DNA from: Chara braunii
Taxonomy: Eukaryota; Streptophyta; Charophyceae; Charales; Characeae
NCBI GenBank assembly: GCA_003427395.1
Contig: BFEA01000117.1
Location: 83,040-136,782, forward strand
Length of the DNA: 53,743 bases
Direction: 5' to 3'
Under the pieces are notes generated by a model. It made no database searches, had not been told where the DNA came from, and was given only the letters and a program-made list of their open reading frames with translations. This document shows, in pieces, positions 38,626 to 51,492 of this stretch; position 1 is the stretch's first letter, and each line of letters opens with the position of its first letter. The position numbers and the translations under genes were made by a program.

Positions 38626-39440
38626 AATCCCGATTCTTTTAACACTCATTGAGAGGTAAATTTAGATTTAGTCTTATGAGAATTTGAGTGAGATGCGATA
38701 TGAGGGTTTATTTTTCTGGTTAGTGTTTGGAGTTTGATATACAAACCACTCCTTGGAGGCAATGAAAATGACAACCATATGTTGCATGATCTACGTACCT
38801 AATGATTCTATATTTCACCCTTTCTATTATATCTCACGTTGGATTGATATGTGGATGTTGGGGTGCTTGTTTATTTGTTGACTGATTTTTTTAAAAAATT
38901 GTTTGTTAAGTTTTATAGTTGAACGTTGAGGTTCGTGATGGCTGTCAAAGTCAAACCCCTTGACATTTCTCATGCCTCCAACGATGGAGCCGCGTTATCA
39001 GGATCAACGACGTTTAGCTGCCACAAAGGGTCGAAGCCCGCTTACCCCTCCTCTCCGTAGTGTACGAAAGAGGGCAGACCTCGCAATCGCACTTGCGGTT
39101 ATTTAGCATCGAGCAGTTAACTCCCCAAGACGAGTGTCAACTGACACTTGAGTGTAAGAAGGACTGCGAGGTTATGGGTACCACGTAGTACACCGTCTTG
39201 GCAGCTGCTTGCGTATTAATGCATGGCCAGTTGGTATAACAAAGCTAACGTCGCAGCGATATTTATTCAGAGTCTCGCGTGTGTCATTTATTATTCGTCA
39301 TCAAAAAATTATGGGTTGGATGTAAAAAGGGACTAGGCGTGATTTACGGATGAAAGTTGGTTTTATTTTTGGTGAGGTGTATCGTGTGGTTAGACGGACC
39401 GTCTTAGTCGACAGACACTGAATCGTGCTTAGGACATCAA
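38626..39440. other. No gene recognised
   Basis: AT-rich to 38940, then mixed sequence. TGGCCAGTTGGTATAAC at 39222 is box A-like, but no box B follows. Confidence 0.35.
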
Positions 39441-39479
39441 CCCCCAGAGTGTGGGTTCGTGCCTGGGTCCGATTAAGGC

Positions 39480-39735
39480 GTTCGACCACATGTACCCCCT
39501 ATGCTATAACGTACGAGAAACGCTCTCGACTGGGCCACCTCTGTTATTGCACTTGATTAACTTTTGTACGTGGCTTGCTAGCTCGACAGGGATACGAATG
39601 TCCAATGGTGGTGCCAGTTCCTTGGGCAGAGGTAAGTTGTGCCTCGCGTGACTCCTATCCTGTCGTAGGGGTTTGCGATAGGTGCGGCTGACGCACTCGG
39701 CCGGAGCGACGAAAGCTCCACTCCGATAAGAAGCC
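39480..39735 (+). repeat. Dispersed 300-bp repeat X, copy 1 (plus)
   Basis: Read in reverse it matches the copies at 44571 and 51692: GAGTGCG, CGCGAGGCACAACT, CTGGCACCACC, CGTATCCCTGTCGAGCTA, ACAAAAG and CAAGTGCAAT in order. In this (plus) orientation TAGCTCGACAGGGATACG is box A-like, so the family may be a tRNA-related SINE. Confidence 0.65.
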
Positions 39736-41397
39736 CTGCAAAAATTATGCGTAACGCGGCCGAGAGGGTCCCCCTTGAGGGACCGATGCGTTGGACACCG
39801 CCTCCGTACCTAACGGAGCTAATTGGGGGCTTCGCTCTCCGGTTGTTGATATGGAGCGTGCACAGGGTAATCCTGCTTCCGTGTTGCTCAGAGCGGCAGT
39901 GGAGTAGCCTGTGCGATTGTGAGGACATGCATGTCTTGACGATCTTACTTACCTGCACAATTCTGATGGGTGGTTGGATTCCGAGGTGGTGAATTTGTTG
40001 TGGATTTGGATGTTGTAGGAGATGGAAGATGGACTGGAGATACAACGATGACTGCACGAGTGGAGTGAACAGTGAACTTCGCGGATGTTTTGGGGGTCAC
40101 TCTTCTAAAATATTCTCGACTTTCGGTTGTGACCAACTGTGAAACACGACACATGCGTGGATCATTGTGATGTGAGATTTGTTATTGAAGCATAAATGCG
40201 AGTTGAGAGGTGGCGCAAACAATGCAGTGGAGATCATCTGAGATTGTGGGCTTGATGCCACGTCCCCCATCGAACTTGCTATCCTCGATGATCTTCGCTT
40301 GCTTAGTATCCCCTCCAATTTAAAAGTTTAGACTAGGGTATTGAGTTGGAATTGGTATGACTGTTCTTGTTAGATTAAGGGCTGATTTGGTGCAAATTGT
40401 ATTAGATTACGGTTTTCAAACCTTTAAACTTTGTGACCTTAAAAAATGGCAGACCTGAGATTTTTTGAATTAGGATCGTAATTTAAAACAATCATCGTTT
40501 AGTTAGGCTGGTGAGATTCCGGAAGATTTCATTTGCTCTTGTAATCCCGATAATTGCTATCCGATTAGTGGAATTAGGGTTGATCAGAGTTTATTATGTG
40601 GTCAAGTGGATCTGTTGTATTGAAGTTTTATCGGAAGTGGTGAGACTCCTGTTTATGGTTGATTGGCCAGTGAATTAATTGTACTGAGGTTTTCTTGGCG
40701 GTGGCGGGGCTCCTATTTGTGGTTGATTGGCTCTTTCAAGATCACGGGATTACGAAACTAGAGTGACTAAATTAGGGTTGTCAAAACGATTATTTTATAA
40801 CTTAAGAACGATTGTTGTAATTGAAACTTCTTAGTAACGAATTAAAATTTTGATGTTAATTGTTGTTGACTTTTACTTAGGGTGAGTGTTGTGGAGTCGA
40901 TTGTGGAGTTGGTTGCAGGGTGCAATGCAGTGGTGCCCTCGATGTGCTTGGCCGATGATGCCTCGTTCAGAGAGGGCCCCACCCAATTTTGTAAGGGATG
41001 CCTAACCCGGTTCCTGACTTTTATAAAAGAAATGAGTTATCCGCAAAAATGAACGACTAGGCTACGAAGTTAGGGCCTCGCCACAAAAGTACAAGTGCAT
41101 TTTCTCGATAAAGCAGCAAAACGCATCCGTTACTATGAATAGTAACTCATGTATTTGCGCACTCCGTGCGGGAATATGCACTCGTGTTTTTTTTCCTTTT
41201 TTTCCTTCCTCGTGCTTTTTAAGTTTCGACAGTGGTGTAGGGAGGCCGTTAACACAGTCCATGGAGCGCGATACGAAGCCGGAAGCACACATATGTACTC
41301 GACGTACCTGTGCAAAGTTTTGTGACCACTCTAGTACGGGAAAAATTGCACAATACCCTTGAAAGTTCAAGTATTGGGCTAAAAAGAAAGAGCCTTA
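39736..41397. other. No gene recognised
   Basis: Several open frames at 39578-40057 (minus) and 39747-39992 (plus) overlap repeat X and are doubtful. The remainder is AT-rich unique sequence. Confidence 0.35.
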
Positions 41398-41998
41398 TAA
41401 AAACTAAAGGGAAAGTTGCACATGTACCCCACTTAAAAATGGAAATACCTGCTATACCCAGTCCCAACGCGAACCTGCATCTATGCCCAAACCCCGTCCA
41501 ACTTTGCATAGTACCCAACTTTTACCCTGTGCAAAATTGTAGGCGTACCTAGTCCCACAGACCCTCAGTCCGAACCAATCATGCCCAAAAATTAGGCTGG
41601 CAAAACTGCACATGTACCCACACTAAGTGTCGGGTCTAAGATGGCAATCCACAAAATTATGCTTATGCCCCTCGAGTGGACCGTTGTGGCCAAACGACTA
41701 CTAGGTATGAGCATAGTTTCATTCATTCGGTAGTAGGGTATATGAATAATTTGGGTGGCCCACCTCAGTCCCGGGTATGCCCATAATTTTGCCTGGGTAT
41801 GTTCATAATTTGTGCAATGCGGTAGTTGGTTATGACCGCTATTTTACGGTACCAACCTGGTCTACCTCAGTTTTGGGCATGCAAATAGTTTCCTCCGACT
41901 ATTTTTCAGGTATAGATCCAAGTTGGCACTCAAATTGGGTATATAGAGTGTATTCTCATCTTCAAGTGGGGTGCGGATGCAGTTTTCTAAAAACTAAA
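41398..41998. mobile_element. Foldback MITE, family F copy 2, with 11-bp TSD
   Basis: TAAAAACTAAA is exactly duplicated at 41398-41408 and 41988-41998. The element (41409-41987) starts GGGAAAGTTGCACATGTACC and its reversed right end starts GAAAACTGCATCCGCACCCC, both continuing through CACTTRAARATG and CTATACCCA. Long TIRs with 9-11 bp TSDs are typical of Mutator-like elements. Non-autonomous. Confidence 0.85.
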
Positions 41999-42149
41999 AG
42001 ATGCAGGTAGACCAGAGTACCCTTCTAAAATTTCCAAAGTTTATAAAATGTTATTTTGGTTGTACATCTTCACGTTATGCACTTGTTAGGGGGTTGTCGA
42101 GTTTGTGCTTTACCCTGTCGGGGTAGAATGCAGACTTGAGCAACACCCT

Positions 42150-42200
42150 AATAGGGGGAGATTGTAAAGATTTAAATCGGAAATGGCACTTCATACACTA
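42150..42200 (+). other. Possible polypurine tract and LTR start
   Basis: AATAGGGGGAGATTGTAAAG is the PPT-to-LTR junction form common in plant LTR elements (GGGGGAGA then T(T)GTAA). No second LTR or coding region was recognised nearby. Confidence 0.35.
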
Positions 42201-42325
42201 TTGAAATTTCAGCGGGGCGTTTTGCTTTACCCAAGGCTTCTAGGGTATTTTATGATGTAACTAAACTTTCAAAGATATTTCATGAAATTTCTTTTTTTTA
42301 TCAAAAACGATAAAAGATTAGAAAG

Positions 42326-42347
42326 GGTGTCTGCTCGTACCAACACC
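42326..42347 (+). other. Short hairpin with the LINE-type loop
   Basis: GGTGT/ACACC stem around CTGCTCGTACCA, followed by a C-rich tract. A weaker example of the hairpins at LINE 3' ends. Confidence 0.5.
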
Positions 42348-43050
42348 TCCCCCACCCCCCGTTCTCGCTATTTCCTAAAAACAAAATAAAGATTGGAAAT
42401 CACGGACCTCACAATTATCTCATTTGCAAACTACTAGGAACATTACCCAAGTTAGCTTACAGGGCCGACCCAAAAGTGGTCCATGACAAGGACCTTACCA
42501 CACCACTTTTGCCAGCCTTGCCATATATGCTTTTGAATTCGACTCGAAAGGGAGTTTGGGAGTTGTCAGAAAATTTGGTTCGAGAGTACACTCTTTGGGT
42601 GTTTGCCTAAAAATCTAATTTTTCAAGATACTTTTGTTGGACCTCCAAGTCTGGTGTTAGATTCGTGAGTGAGCCACTATGGACAAGAGTCTGAATTGGT
42701 TGCGTTGCACTTATCTGAAAGCGACCCTTATGACTTCGACAACGTACCTAGTGACCCATTCGAGGGCTCGGTGTCACAAATGACACTTTTGAACGGAATT
42801 TCATGAGCCGCATTGTACGTAAGCACTTCCCATTTTTTTATCGGTTCTAAGAGTAGTGTGGCGAGACCCCAAATCACCTTATAACTTAAAAGTTCTTTGT
42901 CAACGACTACAAGACAAACTAACTTGCCCCAAGCTAACTACTGTACGGATTCATCTATGTTAGGCATTCTACAATAGGGCTATCTACCTACAAAGGGTTA
43001 TTCCCTATCCCTACCTTTACAATAATCTACATTTTCTGCAACTGCCCTAT
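42348..43050. other. No gene; MITE A arm
   Basis: AAGAGTAGTGTGGCGAGACC at 42849 matches one arm of foldback family A. No other feature was recognised. Confidence 0.4.
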
Positions 43051-43051
43051 A

Positions 43052-43525
43052 ATGAGCCTGAAGATCGTGAAGCAAGTTGAGCCCGTGAATGCCTTGAAGA
43101 GCCTAAAAACACCTCTCCCCACCCTCAACTCATGTTGTGTAAGTAGAGCTAATAGGAGGTGGTTTCAAACTCTTCAAGGCGTTCACCACTTCAGCTTGCC
43201 TCATGATCTTCAGGATGCGTACACAGAGGGGAAGGGGGGGTGTTTTCGGACCCTTCAAAGCGTTTACCACTTCATCTTGCTTCGTCATCTCCAAGATGAG
43301 TAACGAGCGAGAGAGGGGGATGGTTTCAGACCCTTTAGAGCATTGATAACTTCAACATGCTTCATGATTTTTATTAATTCGTAAACAGAGGGTGGCTTCA
43401 GACTCTATCGTGCGTTCATGACTTCAACTTGCTTCATGATTTTCAAAATGCGGAAACAGGAGGGTGGGGTAGGAGGGGTCATAGCCTTCTGGGCGTTTAT
43501 CACTTCAACTTTCTTCATGAATCAA
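43052..43525 (-). repeat. Degenerate coding-type minisatellite (about 27-residue unit)
   Basis: Units of about 72-84 bp start near 43166, 43250, 43331, 43403 and 43485. Minus-strand translation gives repeats close to RILKIMKQVEVVNALKSLK followed by PPP. One unit at 43052-43130 is inverted, encoding the same peptide on the plus strand (LKIVKQVEPVNALKSLK). Frames shift between units and stops occur, so it is not a gene now, but the amino-acid pattern is better kept than the DNA. Confidence 0.7.
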
Positions 43526-43677
43526 AAAGTCGAAAATGCCTCGAAGGGTCTAAAACTTCCCCAAAACAATTTTTCAGGTTCGGTTTTAACGCAAAAGGAA
43601 ACACTACTCGTGATCCGAGTGCAGTTTTTTATAAGGCAAAAAATCTGAGCTTACCCCGAATTCATGATTGTAGCATG

Positions 43678-43697
43678 TTTTTTTTTTTTTTTTTTTA
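43678..43697 (-). other. A-tail on the minus strand
   Basis: A T-run of about 19 suggests a minus-strand retroposed insertion. Body and TSD are not resolved. Confidence 0.3.
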
Positions 43698-44187
43698 ATG
43701 TAAAGATATGAATGCACCCACAATTCAGGACAAGCAATCACCTTTTTTCCCACTTACAAATTTTTATTCACAAAGTTTTTCTGAAATTTGGGATCGTGTC
43801 TCTAATCAGCGAGTGATTCTTGATGATGATGTCAATTAACCGTCATATTTGTATGCACAATGGAGTCGAGAGAAACTCAAAGTGTTGTGACCCAAAACAA
43901 ATTTTCAACGTCGATGTGCTTGCATTTCATTCCAGTTGTGTCGTCCATTGTCAAGAACTCGTGGCAAAGCTAATACCATTCAACTTCATTGTTTTTTTTT
44001 CGTTTATCATCAAAGTGGAAATTACTTTATACATAGGTTCGCACGCAACGACCACTTTTTCCCCAATTAGATTGACATATTAACACCCGAGTAGACTGTA
44101 TTTTTATAGAACACTTAGTAATGCCCGCACCAGATGGTGCTGGAAGGAGAACCCACGTGAAGGATGAGGTGCTGTTGAAATGAAAGA
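43698..44187. other. No gene recognised
   Basis: Nothing identifiable. Short frames lack support. Confidence 0.35.
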
Positions 44188-44386
44188 GAGCAATGTAATT
44201 ACTAAGAGCTTAATGATCTTGGCCTTCAAAAGGCCCCTAAAGGGCTGTAGGACTGTATGAGGACAACTGAACAAGCGTGTGTACACAAAGCAATATAATT
44301 ACGAAGATCTTAGTGATCTTAACCTTTACCCCCCCTTCTAAAGGGTTGTAGGACTTCATGAGGACAACTCAACAAGCGTGTGTACG
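44188..44386. repeat. Tandem duplication, about 100-bp unit
   Basis: AGCAATRTAATTAC-AAGA begins units near 44189 and 44290. Both end with AGGACAACT-AACAAGCGTG then TGTAC. Confidence 0.85.
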
Positions 44387-44570
44387 GAGTGCGCTTACTG
44401 TCCTTCTTTAGTCTGCCACATGCAAATGGGCAAAGAAGTAGCATTGTCGGACGCAACGGCTCCTTCACGTCGCCGCAAGTGAGACCTCCTGGCCGCATCA
44501 CGCAAAAGTTTTATGTTTTTCTTCAGTCGGAACGTTTCCCCCGAAGTCCATCAATGTGAATGATGGGGTT

Positions 44571-44885
44571 TGCTGCTTTAGTTGAGTGCGACAGTAGTAC
44601 ATCTTGCATTCCCCTACAACAGGTCAGGGTTCCGCGAGGCACAACTCTTATTCCCTGATAAGCTGTCACCATCCTCAGAGGCGTATCCCTACCGAGCTAC
44701 TGATCTACATACAAAAGGTTTTACATGCAATTGCAAAGGTAAACCAGCCAAGGCCGTTTTGCTCCCTCGTTGCAATACAGGTAACTTACAGATAAACGTC
44801 GGTCGATCCCGAATGGTGCTCGTTTCGTAGGATGTTGATCTCCTTACGGAGCGAACCGCGATGGTCGACTAGGTTTGGTTGAGCC
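44571..44885 (-). repeat. Dispersed 300-bp repeat X, copy 2 (minus)
   Basis: Matches 51692-52005 over its length at roughly two thirds identity: GCTGCT-TA-TYGAGTGCG, GGCACAACT, TATCACC-like, GGCGTATCCC-ACCGAGCTAC and GTAAA-CAGCCAA. On the minus strand GTAGCTCGGTAGGGATACGCC is box A-like. Confidence 0.7.
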
Positions 44886-45764
44886 AACTCTGGTTGTTTC
44901 TATCTCCTTTATGAAAGCACATTCCCTTGGAAAATAAAATCTTAGATGTCGCGACCAAACATACAGATGCCGGAAACAAACATATAGATGCAAACACATT
45001 AGGGTGAGTTTGTCTCATTGACCAAAATAGAAGTCATTCGCAAGGATCATGAAACTAACAACAAAAATGATATTTTGAGATTCGTCATCACACAAGAGGA
45101 AAAAAACCTTTTAAAAAGTGTCCCACAATTGATGCGCATAGGATCGATGCAAAGGTCACTCACTGACCATAATTTACATAGCTTGCAACTTGCTTCAAAA
45201 ACACCAACGTGTCATAGCAACGTAACCGCATTTATTTTTTTTCTTCTTTCCTCGGTACGTTCCTTCATCCATATCACCTATGCCCTTAAAGCTAAACATC
45301 TACAAAAGAAAGGATAAAACCTTCGTGCCACCTTTGCCCCTCATCATGACGCTAGCTAAGTCATGGCGGAAATGATAATCATTGGAGCGTGCTCACCACA
45401 TTTTCTCGATCGACATCTCTGAGGTGATCTAAAATTTAGTGTGTTCCCCTTTTGAGGCCAAAGCCAAAAATTCCAATTATAGAGGCTTATCTAGCTACCA
45501 TCCACTTAGCGGTCCAATCAAAAGAGACCTATAGTGGAAGGTGACGACTAGTCGCCATAAAGCATGCAACTGGAAGTTGCTCGGGCACGCCTATCCAACC
45601 GAGCATGCCTCGTGACGAGCACCTCGTTAATCGCGAACCTCCACACTCATTCTCACTATCGAAGTCGTAAACCGCTTGTGTTGTAAAGCTCCACCATTCG
45701 TCACGCCAATGTCAATAAGACGAACCAGAAAGGTACACCTAGGCACTTAAGGTCTCGAGCAGAG
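44886..45764. other. No gene recognised
   Basis: Unique-looking sequence. The frame at 45018-45317 has no recognised domain. Confidence 0.35.
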
Positions 45765-46701
45765 CTATCTCGAAACCAGAGGAACACTATTCACGTTGTA
45801 GAAGGCCCGAAGAGCTCTCCGACGATGACTCGAGAGATTAGCTCCATGTTCGAGACGTGGTGGAAATACAATGTATGTCCTTGCAACTCGTTCTGGTGCC
45901 GAATCACATTTGGTCGGACCTCCGATCGCGCCTCCGGAAGAAACCCCTGTCTGCCATTGACGATCCCGATGGAGTTGAGCCACCGAGTCGGAGTCCCGTC
46001 GAACACAATCAACATCCTCTCCGCCCAAGAGATGCGTTCTGCATCGATCGTATCCGGTATCAGGAGATATCTATGAATTGTCAGATCACGTCGAGCTCCC
46101 ACCATCTTGCGCCACAAGAGAACCGTCATCAAATACGAAAGAGCCTTAGCAAATGCTCCTCCTGTCCCTGGAGTGTCTCATTATCGCATCTCTCAGGAAC
46201 ACAAAATTTGACATCAAAAGGACTTACACGGTTGTAGTGTATGATGAACATGAATGATCCCTGCCGAGAGTGGTGGTTTTGCATGACGCGCAAGAATATC
46301 CACATGATATTGTCCTCATAATTGTGTCGGATTGTCTCATTCACGGTGTCGTAGACGATTCTGATGTCACTCCACTGCATCTTACGGAGGGGGCAAACGC
46401 CAAGGTTTAGTACCAACTTCGTGGCCGAAGTCACAAACACGTAGATCCATGGTGGGTCCTCAGGAGTTCCTTGGTCTTTCCTGAGTTTCACCTCGGTCGG
46501 GTAGACGCTTGCCGGATGGAAAACCATGTGACTAACTCTCGCCCACCCCTGCTTGAATCGTCCCACAGTGGTTGCAAACTTCATCACCTCCTTCTTATTT
46601 GGAAACAACATGATGGTGACAACCGCCTCGTTTCTCGGTCTCGAGCTACTCGAGGCAGCTTCGTCTGCCGCATTTGAGATGTTCGCAGCCCGCGCCCCCA
46701 T
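45765..46701 (-). pseudogene. Uncharacterised coding-like stretch with one frameshift
   Basis: Two minus-strand frames, 46129-46701 (190 residues) and 45791-46132 (113 residues), overlap by 4 bp and together read as one protein of about 300 residues with a frameshift. Composition is protein-like and without low complexity (e.g. MKFATTVGRFKQGWARVSHM, WIYVFVTSATKLVLNLGV; later RYLLIPDTIDAERISWAER). I do not recognise the family. It could be a decayed host gene or part of a mobile element. No TM segment or catalytic motif was identified. Confidence 0.45.
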
Positions 46702-47712
46702 TAGTTCGGTTGACCGACTTACTCCGTTAGTGCTTGCTCTATGGCCAAATGTTCCGCACGATGGGCGGTGGAGACGACGGGCAGACTAACTCCCGCGACC
46801 GTCCTAAAAGAGACCAATAACATAAGAGACTTGAGGGTGGAGTAGTGAAATGAAATGTATGAGAGACGGGGCTAGAAATAAGACGGTGTTGAGCGTGCGC
46901 CGAGCTATCAGTCGAGGCGTGAGCAGCGCGAATGCATAGTGAATCATATCACTGTTTGGTCCCACAATGCCAACAAAAATAGATAACTTGATCCCGAGCT
47001 CGTTCATCCTTCCGCAGTACCCATTCAAGTCTAGTGAGACTGCTAGAAGCATTCTTATCGGAGTCATTCTTTACGTGTCAGATAGGTCAAGCGAGAAGCG
47101 GGAAAATAAAGGCGTGTCGTTAACCCGTTTCACTGCATCTAACAATTTTTGTCGTGGGTAATAGGCGAATATCACCTTACAATAATATAATGAACGGTCC
47201 ATACCGCTGAATCCCTAAAACGGAATTGCCTAACCAGATGTGGGAAAGCAAATCAATGATGATACTCTTCCCTCGTGACCCTCAATCGACCAAAAATTTT
47301 TACGAACCAAAAACAAGATAAACATTTAAACTTTCCATAAAATAATGCATCACACTTGCTTGTAAGCCTTAGCCTTCCTCACACAAATAAATTTTCGCAT
47401 GGACGCCTACAAAAGAAACAAGGCCAAAAGAGTTTCCGAGGATAAACAAGGACGCATGGGGTCAAACTACACTCCCTTCTCACGCTTGAACACACACAAA
47501 AACCTTTTTTTTTTTGACTGAACATTCAAAAAAAAAAAGGGGCAAAACAAAGTGTGGGTTCACGTGGGAAGTGGGGGGCTCTGAGTCATTAATTGACCTT
47601 AAGTAAAGTGTCGCTAATGTTGACAGGCTCACGCAAGAACGACAAGTTGAACCTTCAACTTCAATCACACTCCCAAATGTCCCGAATAAAAAAGTCACAA
47701 ACGCCGCAAATC
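46702..47712. other. No gene recognised
   Basis: Short frames on both strands. Contains A- and T-rich words at 47502-47540. Nothing further. Confidence 0.35.
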
Positions 47713-48615
47713 TCAATAATTATTGAGCGACCCTCGCTTGCCTTTCACAAGAGATGAGTGGCACCACCGGTTCCAACCGGTCTCGCCGAGTCTGACGCAA
47801 TGATGGTTGTCGTCGTACTTCAAAATAGATCCTTCGTCGCCGAGCGGCTTCAATTGGTACAGATGGTCCAACAATAAAATCGTCAATGAGGTGTTGTATC
47901 GAACGCTCCCAATGGTGCCGTGGACCGGTATCAAGGGTACCACCACGCCGAAACATCAAGAACTCATGTTGTTCTTTCCACATAAAAATCCCTTGCGACG
48001 CACCGCCACAAGTTCACACTGTTGTGCGTCTTAAGTTCGCAGCATCTCCTTCGTACCACGATGGTGCACTCTAAATGCCGCCCGGTTAGCGGATGTCGCC
48101 TCAAAAAAATAAATGACGTCACCACCGCGAGCTGCCAACAAGTGGGTGAGCGATACCGCCACCTTATCGTGTCACAACCCGAGATCCGTGCTCCAAAATA
48201 ATAAAGGCACCGCCTTGGTGTCAAATCCAGGCCAAAAGACGTTTCTCCGGTACCTCCATAATATTATCTCGACGCCCACGTACGACAAGGCTGACAACGC
48301 TCCTCCTCATGTGGACGAAACCTCGCCGCTCCATCACTCCGGTAGCACGCACCCCGACGTCGGCCACATCCAAGTGCAAAATAATCGAACCCAGTCCTTG
48401 GCCGAAGCTAGGTAAAAAAACGTCGCCCCCTCGAGTTTGGAGATAAGGTCCCGCTCCAATGAAGTGGTCTCTAGTTCATGTGCCCCGGGTTCAGTACCAA
48501 CCCAAGTGGACGCAGGGTGCCCCCAACTTGTGGCTATGGTGACCCAGCCTCCTCCTCCTTGCTCCAGCAGTTCCTCTAGCAGACTCCTAGCAACACTCCC
48601 GCAAAACTCCAACAA
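47713..48615 (-). pseudogene. Decayed coding-like stretch, unknown
   Basis: Several minus-strand frames succeed one another with shifts: 48334-48615 (ELLEQGGGGWVTIATSWG), 47964-48224 and 47713-47946 (GTIGSVRYNTSLTILLLDHL, then GWNRWCHSSLVKGKRG). Composition suggests former coding. It is on the same strand as the stretch at 45.8-46.7 kb and might belong to one old element. No family was recognised. Confidence 0.35.
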
Positions 48616-51490
48616 TTCACAAATGCCTTAGAGTGTGCGACCACTCCAACAACATATGCTCCTTGTATGGCAACTGGCACTGCCTGCTTTTATAGTGGTG
48701 GCGGAGTGACTGCTCGACACTCCAACCCTTAGACAATAATTCGAGATGACCCTGAACCCTCGATTTTTGCAAGATCGACGATACGAAAATGGTGTACCGC
48801 AACCGCACACTTAGTGCGATCGACTTTAAGTATTCCCTTTTCCCTCCTTTTTGTCTATTCGGTGTTAGTTCAATCAGTTACCTCGTAATAGCTGACGTCG
48901 TCTCATTTCCAAAACATTTTTTATTTTAATTTTCTGGCTATTATTGTATGAGTTATGAAATTTTAAAGTTTGACGTACCTGACTATTTTTCCCAGCATAG
49001 GTATGTGGAGAGAGGGGTGGAGTTAGTTTCTCATTCAGTCAGCCCCCTCCTTTTTCTTTGATGGATTCCCAACCACGAGATTCACTGATCTCAATGGCCG
49101 GAACCCCTCTATAACTCTACCAGTGTTCTTTCTCCGCACACTCCCCCACGCCCAGGATCAGAAAGATCCATAGTGGGGGTGCCGAGTCTGCAAGGTGGCC
49201 ATAATGGCTCAACTGAGGCCAAAAGGAGGCCATCATGGCCACTTTTGCCCCAGCCGCGCCACGACCTTCCCGCGGTGCTAACCCAACTACTTTGGCTCGA
49301 ATCCAGCTGCAGCGTGGGCATGGGGCACCCATCTTTCCTTCAGGCGCAGCCCCACTTCGTGTGCAAAATGAGAATGCATAAAGATCATGGGGAGGTACCT
49401 CCCCTTGTGCCATCCAGTAATAACGAAGCTAAGGTCCTCGTATGTTAAAAAAAAAGGAAAACGTATGGACAACTAGTTGGTTACCGTTTTCGACGGGCCA
49501 GCTGTAACTGTCGGGGTCAGAGGCCCCCCCATCTTCCACTTCACGCGCCATCTGACGTTTCCCTTTTTTATTTTTTATTTTTTTTCCGCTGCCCTCAACT
49601 CGAATCTCGTCGAGCTCTCACATAAGGTAAGGAAAACTCTTTTTCTTTTCTGACTTAGTCATATTGCGCGACGGATTTCAGCCGCACGATCCTCTCAGAT
49701 CACGTGGCGAAAATTCAAGTTGACGCGCATTTTGACAAGAGGCCTCCTCCGATATCCGCCGCTGCGCTCAAAAGGAGTTAGCCCGTGGTCGGGCATTGGG
49801 CTTCAATCCATAGGTCTGCCTGTTATTAGACTGCCACCGAAACCTACTGGGTTAGCTCCTATCAGAGTATGGGTAGAAGTACCGCCTCTATATGAAGGGT
49901 TGCGCCAGGCGCATTGCAAGCAACCCTGTGGTACTTTACCTCCGGACCAATCCTCTCTCACTCGCAACTTTCTTTGCACAACTTAGACATGTGCTTAGCC
50001 TAGTTGGGTATTATGGTCGATACGCACGATGTAGGCGCGGGATTAGGCCCATAGAGGTATTGATAGGGTAGGTTTTTACCGGTAAATTTTCCGGATAGAT
50101 TTTTAACGAGAGCCTTTAGTTTATTTGTTATCATGTAGTGGATGCACCACTTTCAATGTCGATCTTTCTATCCGACGAATCTTGAATTGCACGGTTTATC
50201 CATCACGCAACAACCTTTTCTTTAGGTCATCGTGCGTTGCTTTGATGGTAGGGGCGAAGGGGAATGGTAGCCAAGTGTACATTGCGGCCCCCTCCCTTCG
50301 GCAGTTTTCTGCCATGGTAAGCGTTTGTAGTGTCAACTTTGCTTCCGATAGCTACTTGGGTGCCCAACCCCGAAGTTTAAGTAACAAAATTTATAAAAGT
50401 AGAGGTGGGTTTGAAACCTGTCAAAAAGGAAAAAGGAAAAGTGTACACGGGGTTGGGATACCCATGAAATCTTTTGTCTCGCCGTGGCGGATTATCTCTG
50501 GTTCATCCCTCTCTCGCTCACCGACGCTCCTTCAATTTATTTGATAAAACGGTGCGCCTCTTGCGAGCCGTTAAAACACCGGCAGATACCCTTCCTCGCT
50601 GCAATGCTGTAGCACAGTCCGTAAGCAGAGTGTCTTGAAAATGGCCAGCTGGCACGACCCGTGCAGCCACGTCACCATGTGGCCAGTTGTTATGCGGGGG
50701 TTGGGGAGTAAATAGCATTGTGCTGGATGCTGCTGCGTGTGGGAGACGTTGATGAAGTAAATAGGCCATGTAGATATGGAAAGCCATTTGTGTTTGTAGG
50801 TTGGTTAGTGTGTTAGCGTGTTGGCCACATGTGAATGTGGTAGAAAAACTGCTTAGGATTGAACCTCAACAAGTGCAAATTTTGACTAACCCTGGGAAAA
50901 GTGGATTCGGTGGGAAGCATAAATGCATTGTGGGGGGTGATAGCATGATTGGTCTCTTGCGCCACGGAGAGGGGGAATAGCGAGACTGACTAGGTAACAT
51001 AAATATGTTGCAGCGCTTGACAACGGGATTTGCCTGCAGCGCTGCAGAGGTGAATAGCAGGATTGACCAACAAAAAAAATGCCGCAGCGAGGGGGTAGCA
51101 GGATTGGCAAGTGGTGGTATGACACGCTTCCAACGGGTAGCGGGTAGGCATTGTGTAGTGAGGCAACAGTAGGGTGTTGTACAGGGGGACAATAAAAACA
51201 ATAAAAAAAGTGGTGGCAAGTAGTTGTTGGTGGGAGGAGCAAAAGTGGGTCCGACATGATGATATTGGGGGGGCTAGACGGTGACAACAAAATGTTTTTT
51301 TAATCTCATCCTCTTTGTAAGTTTATGGATCAAACCAGTCTTCTAGCAGAGAGTCACGTTGGCTATAGGAGGGGCCGGCGGAGCAGGGACTGGACACACT
51401 CTGAATATTTGTGAAACAGGATCCTGTCTCGACAGGGGTATCGAGCGCATCGGCTCCCGCCTTTTTGCACAGGTGAGAGTCCTTCCGGCC
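48616..51490. other. No firm gene
   Basis: Frames at 49117-49413 (minus) and 50125-50544 (plus) lack domains. 50940-51120 contains three loosely similar units (GCAGCG..GGGGGAATAGC-RGATTGAC). Otherwise unique-looking sequence. Confidence 0.35.
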
Positions 51491-51492
51491 AT

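Noticed and set aside
39946-39960. U1 snRNA-like start (ACTTACCTG)
   Set aside because: Only nine bases match and nothing of U1 follows.
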